From the IMG/VR virus record IMGVR_UViG_3300027833_000158, positions 1 to 31,104 of that record: a stretch of DNA of 31,104 nt. One strand, 5' to 3'. Numbering within the stretch: position 1 is the first letter of the stretch; each line of letters opens with the position of its first letter. The stretch comes from a virus. A program made the position numbers and the translations under genes. Of this stretch, positions 1 to 6,186 are shown piece by piece. The notes beneath the pieces are model-generated. The model worked only from the letters and a program-made list of their open reading frames with translations, did not search any database and had not been told where the DNA came from.

Positions 1-163
1 CCTGTAGTGCAAGGTACATACCAACAAAGGTTTTACCAGTACCCGCAGAACCACAGAGAACCAGATGGTCTCCGTCTTTGAATGCTTCGTATGCAATTTG
101 TTGATTAGATGTTATTGCATCGTATGTATGTAAATGGTCTATCTTGAGACGCTTCATTGTCAT
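1..163 (-). CDS. phoH: PhoH-family ATPase, N-terminal part (gene continues past the left edge)
   Basis: The first 54 residues are present and the rest lies outside the window. A Walker A loop GSAGTGKT follows a short N-terminal stretch (ITSNQQIAYEAF, then LVLCGSAGTGKT), the usual order in PhoH-like P-loop ATPases. PhoH is very common in marine T4-like phages; its role there is unsettled, with proposals in phosphate stress and RNA metabolism. The ATG overlaps the TGA of the upstream gene as ATGA, which suggests translational coupling. A second in-frame ATG lies two codons downstream at 157. Family assignment is fairly secure from the P-loop and its context, but the ATPase core beyond Walker A cannot be seen. 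Confidence 0.82.
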   Translation of the reverse strand, partial: MTMKRLKIDHLHTYDAITSNQQIAYEAFKDGDHLVLCGSAGTGKTFVGMYLALQ

Positions 164-396
164 GTCTTGATATTACTCCCTCTACCCGCACCTTTCTGAA
201 TATTTGACAAGTGATTCTTCCAATCACTACTTGTTTTGTTAACAACATTACCAGTTGTAGATACTATGGCAGGAGCACCAATTTCTTGACTCCACTCATC
301 TCCTAGTTCTTTCAACTTTTCTTCAAGAGAAACGTAAGAACACATCATTGTTTGTGTTCTCTTAGTTTTTTTATTTACGATTGTATATAGAGGCAT
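160..396 (-). CDS. small FmdB-like phage protein (78 aa), metal site not visible
   Basis: I start this at the ATG at 396 (MPLYTIVNKKTKR...) because it overlaps the stop of panD as TAATG; an upstream in-frame ATG at 435 would lie inside panD. The MPxY start, a central Glu/Leu-rich helix and an APAIVS segment followed by a G/S-rich tail resemble small FmdB-like regulatory-type proteins that marine phages often carry. The CxxC zinc ribbon of true FmdB proteins is absent: only one cysteine is visible. It sits between panD and phoH in a tightly overlapping run. Function unknown; the family resemblance is moderate. Confidence 0.6.
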   Translation of the reverse strand: MPLYTIVNKKTKRTQTMMCSYVSLEEKLKELGDEWSQEIGAPAIVSTTGNVVNKTSSDWKNHLSNIQKGAGRGSNIKT

Positions 397-722
397 TATA
401 AATCCTTTGGGATAAGTATTTTTGGGGTTAACCATTTCGCTTTTAACGGGGACATTAAAGAATACGCCATGATGATTAATTCGTCACCTTCTACGGCAAG
501 TCTTGCACCCGCACCATTGACACCTATCTCTGCAACAGAACCTTCAATTGCATAGGTTGTCCATCGTCCACCTGTACTTAGGTTGACAACATCTACTTGT
601 TCGTTGGGGAGTATACCGACTTTTTTCATCCAGTTGCGGTCAATTTTGATTGAACCTTCATAATGTAAGTCACATTGCGTGACTGTAGCACCGTGGATTT
701 TGGATTTTAGCATTGTTATCAT
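396..722 (-). CDS. panD: aspartate 1-decarboxylase (PanD), pyruvoyl-dependent
   Basis: PanD converts L-aspartate to beta-alanine, the precursor of pantothenate, CoA and the acyl-carrier-protein prosthetic group. The protein has 108 aa against about 126 in E. coli, and is collinear with it. The N-terminus MLKSKIHGATVT, the self-cleavage site HYEGS (Gly23-Ser24, where Ser becomes the pyruvoyl group), Arg53 and Tyr57 in GGRWTTYAI, and Asn69 in VNGAGA all match the family's catalytic positions. The enzyme therefore looks intact, with only a shorter C-terminal tail. The start at 722 or the internal ATG at 713 are both possible; neither has a strong ribosome site. The gene lies just upstream of phoH and is not flanked by panB or panC. 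I see no such gene elsewhere in the window. Confidence 0.93.
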   Translation of the reverse strand: MITMLKSKIHGATVTQCDLHYEGSIKIDRNWMKKVGILPNEQVDVVNLSTGGRWTTYAIEGSVAEIGVNGAGARLAVEGDELIIMAYSLMSPLKAKWLTPKILIPKDL

Positions 723-745
723 AATAATAATTCCATTGACGTTGA

Positions 746-762
746 GGGTGCATTACGCACCC
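746..762 (-). other. small GC-rich hairpin between orf58 and panD
   Basis: A 6-bp inverted repeat (GGGTGC / GCACCC) with a 5-nt loop follows the stop of the small gene at 790 and precedes panD. No U-run follows it on the minus strand, so it is at best a weak or factor-dependent terminator, or an mRNA stability element. Confidence 0.35.
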
Positions 763-789
763 CCCACGAGATTTAACCACCTACCTTTT

Positions 790-966
790 TTATGCTAGAA
801 TTTGAGTGTCCAAATTTTCGTACTCGGTAATAGTCTGATTTAAGAATGATTTTTTAATCGATAACTTATGAGCAAGGTTGTCTCTTCCCTTCTTCTTGAG
901 ACGGTGGATGTAGTTATCAAGTTCTCGACTATCATTCTTTAAACGTTCTATTTGGTTTCTTGGCAT
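790..966 (-). CDS. small basic helical protein (58 aa), unknown
   Basis: This short gene begins MPRNQIERLKNDSRELDN and is rich in Lys, Arg, Asn and Leu, consistent with a charged helical or coiled-coil protein. An AAGGAG ribosome site sits at ideal spacing before the ATG, which is the main reason to call it. It fills the otherwise empty stretch between panD and the 140-aa protein at 1021. No family is recognised and no cysteines or catalytic motifs are visible. Confidence 0.7.
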   Translation of the reverse strand: MPRNQIERLKNDSRELDNYIHRLKKKGRDNLAHKLSIKKSFLNQTITEYENLDTQILA

Positions 967-1020
967 ATTTGCTCCTTACGGGTTGTTGTTGTGAGTTTAG
1001 CGTAACAACATAACAAAGTA

Positions 1021-1443
1021 CTAAGACAATAGGTTCGGGAATGCCTCCTCTACTATCTTTTTCGTCAATCCTTTAACAGGTGGTTTCTTTGCCACCATAT
1101 CCAATACGATTAGGGCATCCTCTGCATGGATACTCTCTAATAGTTGAATGAATCTTGTTTCTCGTTTGATTTTACCCATTGCGGATGACCTTGCACCTTC
1201 CACATAGTCACCGAACTGTTTGTGCAGTTTTCTCAGTGATGATGGTACAGACTCAGGTCTGTTTGGGGAGTAAGGTGGTTTTCCTTCGGGTAAGACGAAC
1301 TTTAGTCGGGGGTCGAATGCACCACGGACTACGTCTTTAACGGCAGGGTACAATGTCCCTTGTTCTTTTAGGAAAGCTACTTTGTCTTTCCGTTGTTTGA
1401 GTTTCGTGAAATCTTCAAAGATTTCGAATACTTCTTTCTGCAT
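1021..1443 (-). CDS. conserved T4-like phage protein of unknown function (140 aa)
   Basis: The sequence has a helical N-terminus, then FDPRLKFVLPEGKPPYSPN, a charged middle, and KIKRETRFIQLLESIHAEDA with a C-terminal helix ending EEAFPNLL. This order (FDPxxKFxLPEG...; IKRExxFIQLLExxH) is one I associate with a conserved protein of marine T4-like phages, possibly DUF6433; the number is from memory and uncertain. It is probably soluble, with no signal or membrane segment. An AGAGGA site precedes the ATG, and an AT-rich block shared with the next gene upstream lies just before that. Biochemical role unknown. Confidence 0.75.
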   Translation of the reverse strand: MQKEVFEIFEDFTKLKQRKDKVAFLKEQGTLYPAVKDVVRGAFDPRLKFVLPEGKPPYSPNRPESVPSSLRKLHKQFGDYVEGARSSAMGKIKRETRFIQLLESIHAEDALIVLDMVAKKPPVKGLTKKIVEEAFPNLLS

Positions 1444-1451
1444 ATTTTCCT

Positions 1452-1467
1452 CTTAATATTATATATA
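1452..1467 (-). promoter_or_regulatory. AT-rich upstream block, copy 1
   Basis: On the minus strand this reads TATATATAATATTAAG and lies directly before the ribosome site of the 140-aa gene. The same 16 bases occur before the next gene upstream (1675-1690). It contains a TATAAT-like core but no recognisable -35 at 17 bp. It could be a middle-type promoter, a degenerate late box or a transcript-processing site. Confidence 0.35.
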
Positions 1468-1480
1468 TGAAAAAGATTCT

Positions 1481-1663
1481 CTAGATGTTATAATATTTAC
1501 AAAATTCTTTCAACATTTGTTCATATTCAACGACTAGATATGTCGCAGCAGCGACACCTTCTTCATTACCAGTTTCTTGTGAAGCCACAAGTAGCTTTTC
1601 CGCACCCGCAATCATTCCTTTGATTCCAGTTGCTTTTTGTTCAATTTCTTCACGTGTAATCAT
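1481..1663 (-). CDS. small acidic protein (60 aa), unknown
   Basis: The protein starts MITREEIEQKATGIKGMIAG and is predicted mostly helical, with a C-terminal KEFCKYYNI. AAGGAAA gives a fair ribosome site before the ATG. No domain is recognised. It lies in a run of small genes under the sigma-70 promoters at 2313 and 2605, so it is probably expressed early, when T4-like phages make many small host-takeover proteins. That timing is inferred from position only. Confidence 0.7.
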   Translation of the reverse strand: MITREEIEQKATGIKGMIAGAEKLLVASQETGNEEGVAAATYLVVEYEQMLKEFCKYYNI

Positions 1664-1674
1664 GAAATTGTTTC

Positions 1675-1690
1675 CTTAATATTATATATA
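1675..1690 (-). promoter_or_regulatory. AT-rich upstream block, copy 2
   Basis: Exact second copy of TATATATAATATTAAG, directly upstream of the ribosome site of the 60-aa gene and just after the stop of the 51-aa gene. See copy 1 at 1452-1467. Confidence 0.35.
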
Positions 1691-1696
1691 ACTCAT

Positions 1697-1852
1697 TTAA
1701 AATTGTTCCATCCACGCAGAGACGATGTCTCTTGATTCATATTTGACCAAACCAAACGTTTCTTGTAGTACCTTTGCGGCACCAAACATGTTGATTTCAC
1801 CAGACTCTCTCAAGTCATCTAAAAATTCAAAGTATTCTTCTAACATTCCCAT
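1697..1852 (-). CDS. small conserved phage protein (51 aa)
   Basis: It starts MGMLEEYFEFLDDLRESG, continues INMFGAAKVLQETFGL and ends SAWMEQF. Small proteins of this pattern (acidic helix, FGAxxxLQExF, C-terminal W-M-xx-F) are familiar from marine T4-like phages, but no function is known. The ribosome site AAGGAAAAG overlaps the stop codon of the gene at 1862, so translation is probably coupled. A second in-frame ATG is two codons in. Confidence 0.72.
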   Translation of the reverse strand: MGMLEEYFEFLDDLRESGEINMFGAAKVLQETFGLVKYESRDIVSAWMEQF

Positions 1853-1861
1853 ATCTTTTCC

Positions 1862-2281
1862 TTATGCAAATAATCTAACGTCAATGTAGTGACTTCTGTG
1901 AAAGTAGTCAGTCATTGCATCACTTTCATCGAAAAAGTCAGGCCCTTCCATCGCAGACTTTAGTTCCTGTAAGAACTTAACTCCAGTAGGACAGTAGTTT
2001 TCTTCCAACCAGTGAAGGTTCACATCGTGACCCCACTTCGCAGACTCTTCTAGAACAGTCGCAGGGTTGAACTTATAACCGTAAAACTCCCTCTTCTGTA
2101 CTTTTTGAGGGGTCATCTGTTCTGCACAGTATCCCTCTAAAACTTGTCTTGCACCCTTCACTTTCGCAACGAGAGTACTATGATGTCTGACACCTAAACT
2201 CACTTTAAATCCATACTTTTTACAGACTTTCTTGATTTCAACAGCAAGGGTTTTCTTTTCTTCTTGAGATACATACGCCAT
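1862..2281 (-). CDS. LPD29-like conserved phage protein (139 aa)
   Basis: Conserved-looking features are the start MAYVSQEEKKTL, the KKYGFKVSLGVRHHSTLVAKV segment, and a C-terminal DESDAMTDYFHRSHYIDVRL block. This resembles a small domain of tailed phages and mobile elements (LPD29-type, large polyvalent protein associated). Its role is unknown. It is the first gene after the sigma-70 promoter at 2313-2341, with an AAAGGAAAG site before the ATG, so early expression is likely. The His pair in the RHHST segment is notable but not enough to claim a metal site. Confidence 0.75.
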   Translation of the reverse strand: MAYVSQEEKKTLAVEIKKVCKKYGFKVSLGVRHHSTLVAKVKGARQVLEGYCAEQMTPQKVQKREFYGYKFNPATVLEESAKWGHDVNLHWLEENYCPTGVKFLQELKSAMEGPDFFDESDAMTDYFHRSHYIDVRLFA

Positions 2282-2312
2282 AATTTCTTTCCTTTCTTTA
2301 GTTTATGTTATT

Positions 2313-2341
2313 ATTATAACAAGGTTTACAGGGTTTGTCAA
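2313..2341 (-). promoter_or_regulatory. sigma-70 promoter, TTGACA-17-TATAAT
   Basis: Perfect consensus -35 (2336-2341) and -10 (2313-2318) with a 17-bp spacer beginning AACCCTGTAAACC. It is preceded by an A-rich run and drives the 139-aa gene. It shares the -35 plus AACCCTG context with the promoters at 2605, 26789 and 30411. Confidence 0.92.
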
Positions 2342-2349
2342 GCCTTTTT

Positions 2350-2574
2350 TCAATAAAGTTTAACATTTAATTCGTCAGTCAGAATGACAGAAACTCTTTC
2401 TCTGTCCAGACTGTCACCGCCACCCCAAGTGACTGAATCAGTCAACCTTGACATATAAGTCATAATTGCAGTCTCGATTTGTTGGACGGTTGCGTAGTCA
2501 GACTTGGCATAGATACCACCTTGACCATAGAAACTATTGACATAGTCACCGAATTCTTGAAGTTCTTTAAACAT
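2350..2574 (-). CDS. small conserved phage protein (74 aa)
   Basis: The protein starts MFKELQEFGDYVNSFYGQGG and ends with SLDRERVSVILTDEL. The N-terminal F-x-x-x-FYGxxGIYA pattern and the SxDRExV helix near the end resemble a small family seen in T4-like marine phages; no activity is known. A good AAAGGGAAAG ribosome site precedes the ATG, and a consensus sigma-70 promoter lies about 30 bp upstream, so it is an early gene. No membrane segment or metal motif is visible. Confidence 0.75.
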   Translation of the reverse strand: MFKELQEFGDYVNSFYGQGGIYAKSDYATVQQIETAIMTYMSRLTDSVTWGGGDSLDRERVSVILTDELNVKLY

Positions 2575-2604
2575 TTTCTTTCCCTTTTCTCATTTTATAT
2601 ACTT

Positions 2605-2633
2605 ATTATAACAACAAGAGCAGGGTTTGTCAA
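2605..2633 (-). promoter_or_regulatory. sigma-70 promoter, TTGACA-17-TATAAT
   Basis: Perfect -35 (2628-2633) and -10 (2605-2610), 17-bp spacer. It is almost identical over more than 40 bp to the promoter at 30411-30439, differing at only a few positions, so the two look like copies of one promoter cassette. It lies immediately after the stop of the SGNH hydrolase gene. Confidence 0.93.
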
Positions 2634-2640
2634 GCTTTTT

Positions 2641-3453
2641 TTAAAGTTTTTTTACGATAGGATAGAGATAATCTGCGTAGTCTGTGTGTGCTTGTTCGTC
2701 TGGATGACCGTATTTCTTCATGGGTCTGTCTTCCATTATAGTCTTTAGACATGTATCACCTTCAACTAACCCTAGTTTACACTCTGGTCTCAATGAGTCT
2801 AAGGAGTCTTCTGCCCAGTTTGCCCATTGTTTGAGTTGATTACTGGAATTGAACCGTGACATTCTTATTTTTTTAATATATCGGAACACTTCTTGTCGAA
2901 TTTCTTGATGAAATATACCTTGTATAATCTTAATTCCCATACCGTCACACATATGTTGCAATGCAATCATTTGAGGTAATAGGTGAGTGAATCCAGTTAA
3001 CAAACCCGTACCATAGGCACTGATTGCGTTTTCCGTTCTTTCAAATGAGGTTAATTCATTAAAGGTATGATGTCTTGACCATTCATATGCAACATCCTTA
3101 CTCATAGAGAGTTCAAGGTCTTCGAATCGATTCTCGTGCCATTGGGTCATGGATAGTTTAGTATAAACCTTTAATTTGTTTCTATCGTGATTTGGTATTT
3201 CTAATAGTTGTTCTTTTCTTAGAGGGTCAGACCACAAGACAAAGATGTGACTAGGATTTAGATGGAGATTACTCATAATGTCACGAAATATCTTATAGTT
3301 ACAATTACCACATGCAGCTATATTAATATATTCTAAATCTAACTTCTTTGATAATATACTACCAAACACTAAGTCTTGGTGAGTTGGTGGATTGTTTCGA
3401 GAACCGACTAATTCGTCTCCCCAAGCAAAACTACACCCTGCGACTAGTAACAT
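2641..3453 (-). CDS. SGNH/GDSL-like hydrolase (270 aa)
   Basis: The N-terminus LLVAGCSFAWGDEL carries the Ser nucleophile block of SGNH hydrolases (Ser8). AACGNCN (residues 47-52) fits the Gly/Asn oxyanion blocks, and GHPDEQAH near the C-terminus (His250, Asp252, His256) supplies candidate catalytic Asp and His. These enzymes cleave or transfer acyl or acetyl esters on lipids, glycans or thioesters; the substrate here is unknown. The gene overlaps the end of the ANL adenylating-enzyme gene by 23 bp, and AGGA before the ATG supports this start. The pairing suggests work on the same acyl substrate. No signal peptide is seen, so it is probably cytoplasmic. Alternative: a glycan O-acetyl-modifying enzyme. 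Confidence 0.75.
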   Translation of the reverse strand: MLLVAGCSFAWGDELVGSRNNPPTHQDLVFGSILSKKLDLEYINIAACGNCNYKIFRDIMSNLHLNPSHIFVLWSDPLRKEQLLEIPNHDRNKLKVYTKLSMTQWHENRFEDLELSMSKDVAYEWSRHHTFNELTSFERTENAISAYGTGLLTGFTHLLPQMIALQHMCDGMGIKIIQGIFHQEIRQEVFRYIKKIRMSRFNSSNQLKQWANWAEDSLDSLRPECKLGLVEGDTCLKTIMEDRPMKKYGHPDEQAHTDYADYLYPIVKKL

Positions 3454-4666
3454 CTAAGTATCCTCTCAATTGTTCAAAGTCAATTTTAGTATCGTGGGAA
3501 AATGGAGTCAAATCAAATCCTTCTGGTACACCCATCTCTTTTAGGCATATTGGACGGTCACTTTTTAGAATGTATTCTCCGTCAAATAACTCTAACCTAT
3601 CGTCCATATACCTTGGTGCATCCCACATGGGGTGTTCTACCTTCATACGTCCATTCTCAAGGGTTGTCTCGTAAAAGTCATCACATAGTACTCCTAATGA
3701 ATTAGGAATATAAAATGTGTCTTTGTCTACACGGTTTATTAAAAGAGGGATTGCGGTATCAATACTACCGTAATGTGACTGAAAACAAACATTGTATTCT
3801 CTTGCAAGGTCAACAAAATCTGCATCCATTAAGAATCCACACATATTGATATTAACGGTTCTTATGAACGGCCCTGCAAACGTCTCTAAGAAATCAAAGA
3901 GTACGTTCTTATTAGGCATCATTATATTAGATGGGGGATTATCACGTAAATCTTTAAGACCCTTTAGATAATTACTGTCTTCTTCATGTGTCCCATCATG
4001 ACCCAGTGCAAAAGAACTGTGTGAGTATGCATTCATAAGTGCGGGTAGTAGGTGGGTCAATAATGCGGATGCATGGTGTAGGTTTCTCGAATGGATAACC
4101 TTTGCATCGTGTCCAAACCAAAACACATTTATATTTCGTTTAGCAATCGCCATAGTTTCTTTGTGTGAAAACGTTACAGGTCTAGACGCTTTGGTTGTTC
4201 CACTTGTAGAACTTATTAGGAATGTGTCAGTCGGTAGTACATTTTCACCAATTATATCATTCGTGTTATATCCATCATGTATGTCAATTCCTCTTCCACC
4301 ATATAGTTTTATCATCTCATCGTGAAGACCATCATAAACAAGGTGGGTGGGTTCGTTGGAATCAAAGATGTGCCACTTACTTGGGCCATGGAGTGCTAAT
4401 TTAGTAAACGGGAGAGTTTCTCTTGTTGCAGGACTGTTGAGGATAATTAATGGCAGTCCCAATTCTGCACATGCAAATATGGCAGCGACATGACGTATAT
4501 TAACTACCATAATATTGATAGTTACGGGGTCACCTTTTTTTGCACCTATCTCTAACAACAGGTTTTTAATCTTGTTTATTTCTCTACATATGACATCTTT
4601 TCCAACATCATCAAAGATAAATCCTCGACCATGAGAAATTGCATCACGACTTAATATGTTTTGCAT
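3431..4666 (-). CDS. AMP-binding (ANL superfamily) adenylating enzyme lacking the C-terminal lid (411 aa)
   Basis: The phosphate-binding A3 motif is clear (SSTSGTTKAS, followed by VTFSH), the A5-type HYGSIDTAIP follows, and DDRLELFDGEYILKSDR corresponds to the A7/A8 region. ANL enzymes activate a carboxylate with ATP, usually to make acyl-CoA or acyl-ACP or to load a carrier. At 411 aa the protein is about 100 residues short: only about 35 residues remain after the A8 hinge, so the C-terminal domain with the A10 lysine is missing. It may adenylate poorly, act with a partner, or have a changed role. It is embedded between a GIY-YIG-like gene and an SGNH hydrolase, both overlapping. A degenerate paralogue lies at 12230-13231. 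Confidence 0.82.
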   Translation of the reverse strand: MQNILSRDAISHGRGFIFDDVGKDVICREINKIKNLLLEIGAKKGDPVTINIMVVNIRHVAAIFACAELGLPLIILNSPATRETLPFTKLALHGPSKWHIFDSNEPTHLVYDGLHDEMIKLYGGRGIDIHDGYNTNDIIGENVLPTDTFLISSTSGTTKASRPVTFSHKETMAIAKRNINVFWFGHDAKVIHSRNLHHASALLTHLLPALMNAYSHSSFALGHDGTHEEDSNYLKGLKDLRDNPPSNIMMPNKNVLFDFLETFAGPFIRTVNINMCGFLMDADFVDLAREYNVCFQSHYGSIDTAIPLLINRVDKDTFYIPNSLGVLCDDFYETTLENGRMKVEHPMWDAPRYMDDRLELFDGEYILKSDRPICLKEMGVPEGFDLTPFSHDTKIDFEQLRGYLDVTSRRV

Positions 4667-5048
4667 GTATCTTACAACCTATAAATTCATTATAGTACTC
4701 ATCACTCAACAAAACATCATATTCAAATTGTAGTTTCGCTTCGTAGTATGAACACTCACCTTTTGTACGGCAGAGTCTTAGAACGTCTCTACGGAAGTCC
4801 TGACCCCCTTCATACAGTGTTTTTACCTTCTCAGACGAACCATAGTACGTCCGCCAGTCCGATTGGACTCTCGTTCGTTTGCGTCTTTTCCTTGTTTTTG
4901 TGACAGGGAGTATCTTGGGTTTCCAGAAGAATTTCTTACCAATATACTTTTTACCAGTACTTAACTCAGTTAGACAGTAGACGAATCCTTGGTATTGTTC
5001 CAAGAATTCATCTTCGGGTTCAAACTCATTATCTTCGTATATCCACAT
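4644..5048 (-). CDS. GIY-YIG-like putative endonuclease of marine T4-like phages (134 aa)
   Basis: I start at the ATG at 5048 (MWIYEDNEFEPEDEF), because an upstream in-frame ATG at 5093 lies inside the zinc-ribbon gene. GFVYCLTELSTGKKYIGKK matches the two-strand GIY-YIG core (GFVY ... KKYIG). A basic stretch (KTRKRRKRTR) follows, then DWRTYYGSS, the helix with GECSYYEAKLQFE (candidate catalytic Glu) and a C-terminal EFIG. Proteins of this pattern are often labelled Seg-like or homing endonuclease in phages, but they are conserved free-standing genes and may be DNA-processing enzymes. The end overlaps the ANL gene by 23 bp. Confidence 0.8.
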   Translation of the reverse strand: MWIYEDNEFEPEDEFLEQYQGFVYCLTELSTGKKYIGKKFFWKPKILPVTKTRKRRKRTRVQSDWRTYYGSSEKVKTLYEGGQDFRRDVLRLCRTKGECSYYEAKLQFEYDVLLSDEYYNEFIGCKIHAKHIKS

Positions 5049-5062
5049 ACGGATATATATAA

Positions 5063-5185
5063 CTATTCTATGGATACCCCACACATAGGACAATAATGAG
5101 GTTCTTCCTCACTGTCTTTGACTAGGACTTCGACCTCAGTTTCACAAAGAGAACATTCTAAAAGATATGTTTCGTCTTCTTCCAC
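5063..5185 (-). CDS. 40-residue zinc-ribbon protein (GTG start)
   Basis: A GTG start overlaps the TAG stop of nrdB (TAGTG). The product starts MEEDETYLLECSLCETEVEV and ends HYCPMCGVSIE: two CxxC pairs (Cys11/Cys14 and Cys32/Cys35) separated by an acidic loop, a classic rubredoxin-like or zinc-ribbon knuckle. Such small ribbons can bind Zn or Fe and act in protein or nucleic-acid contacts. Its place directly after nrdB, with coupled translation, hints at a link to the reductase or its redox supply, but that is inference. Confidence 0.72.
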   Translation of the reverse strand: MEEDETYLLECSLCETEVEVLVKDSEEEPHYCPMCGVSIE

Positions 5186-6183
5186 TAGGCAACACTTGTC
5201 GCATTGCCATCCAACCCGCAACTCTCTGGTTCTTCTGTCCAACCCCAGTCACCTTCCATTCCATTAACGGAATATTCAGTAACTCGTTTCTCGAAGAAGT
5301 TATCGTGGGATGCACCATTTAATACCCAGTCTAACCAAGGTAGTGGATTATCCTTTACTCCAAACTTAGGTTTCATACCTAGTTGTAGTAATCTACGGTC
5401 TGCAATGTGACGGATGTATTGTTTAACATCTGCCTCAGATAGACCTTCTATATCACCAGACTTATATGCAAGTGTAATGAATCGGTCTTCTAACTTAACG
5501 GCATTACGTGCCATCTGATAGATTTTAGACTTCAACTCATCGTTTACAATACGTGGATGTTCGGATGTGAACTCACGGAATAACTTTGCGTTACCCTGTA
5601 CGTGAATAGTCTCATCTCTGATAGACCACTCAACAATTGTTCCCATACCCTTCATCTTACCAAAACGTTGGAAGTTCAACAACATTACAAATGATGCGAA
5701 CAATGACATACCTTCATTGAATACAGATTGTGCAAGTACAAGTGCAAGACCCGTTTGGGTATTAATATCACCCTCTTTCATGAAGTCAATCTTATCTGCC
5801 ATCTCCTTGTATTCCATGAACGCAGAATGTTCTTCGTCTGGTAATCCCAGAGTATCATTCAACAATGCGTATGCACGTTGGTGTACACCTTCACGGTTTG
5901 CAAATGAAGACAACATGTTGCGGACTTCGTTGTTCTTAAACTTAGGAATCAATAACTCGTGGTAGTTTTCTCCTACCTGTACGTCACTCTGTGTGAACAG
6001 ACGTAGTACTTGTGTAATGAATTCCTTTTCTTCGACAGATAATTTGGTTCTCCAGTCTTGGATGTCTTCGGATAGTTCCGCTTCATCTTCGACCCAATGA
6101 ACCTCTTCATGTTTCTTTGTTAATTCCACCGCCCAAGGGTAGAGGAAAGGTTTATACGTTTTACTAAATTCTAATAATGCCAT
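5185..6183 (-). CDS. nrdB: class I ribonucleotide reductase, small (beta) subunit
   Basis: The beta subunit holds the di-iron/tyrosyl radical that starts reduction of ribonucleotides to deoxyribonucleotides. The ligand pattern is complete: Asp67, Glu98-x-x-His101, Glu157, Glu191 and His194, with the radical tyrosine at Tyr105 (spacing E-H-Y as in E. coli Glu115-His118-Tyr122). At 332 aa it is slightly shorter than the E. coli protein. A GAGGGA site in the end of nrdA precedes the ATG, and the two genes are 3 bp apart, so they are co-translated. In T4-like phages this pair supplies dNTPs for phage replication. Confidence 0.96.
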   Translation of the reverse strand: MALLEFSKTYKPFLYPWAVELTKKHEEVHWVEDEAELSEDIQDWRTKLSVEEKEFITQVLRLFTQSDVQVGENYHELLIPKFKNNEVRNMLSSFANREGVHQRAYALLNDTLGLPDEEHSAFMEYKEMADKIDFMKEGDINTQTGLALVLAQSVFNEGMSLFASFVMLLNFQRFGKMKGMGTIVEWSIRDETIHVQGNAKLFREFTSEHPRIVNDELKSKIYQMARNAVKLEDRFITLAYKSGDIEGLSEADVKQYIRHIADRRLLQLGMKPKFGVKDNPLPWLDWVLNGASHDNFFEKRVTEYSVNGMEGDWGWTEEPESCGLDGNATSVA

Positions 6184-6186
6184 TTA

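Noticed and set aside
984-1010. TGTTGTT / AACAACA inverted repeat as a terminator
   Set aside because: A/T-rich 7-bp stem with a 13-nt loop and no U-run; too weak to call.
5049-5093. N-terminal extension of the GIY-YIG-like gene
   Set aside because: It would overlap the zinc-ribbon gene, and family-like sequence begins at MWIYED.
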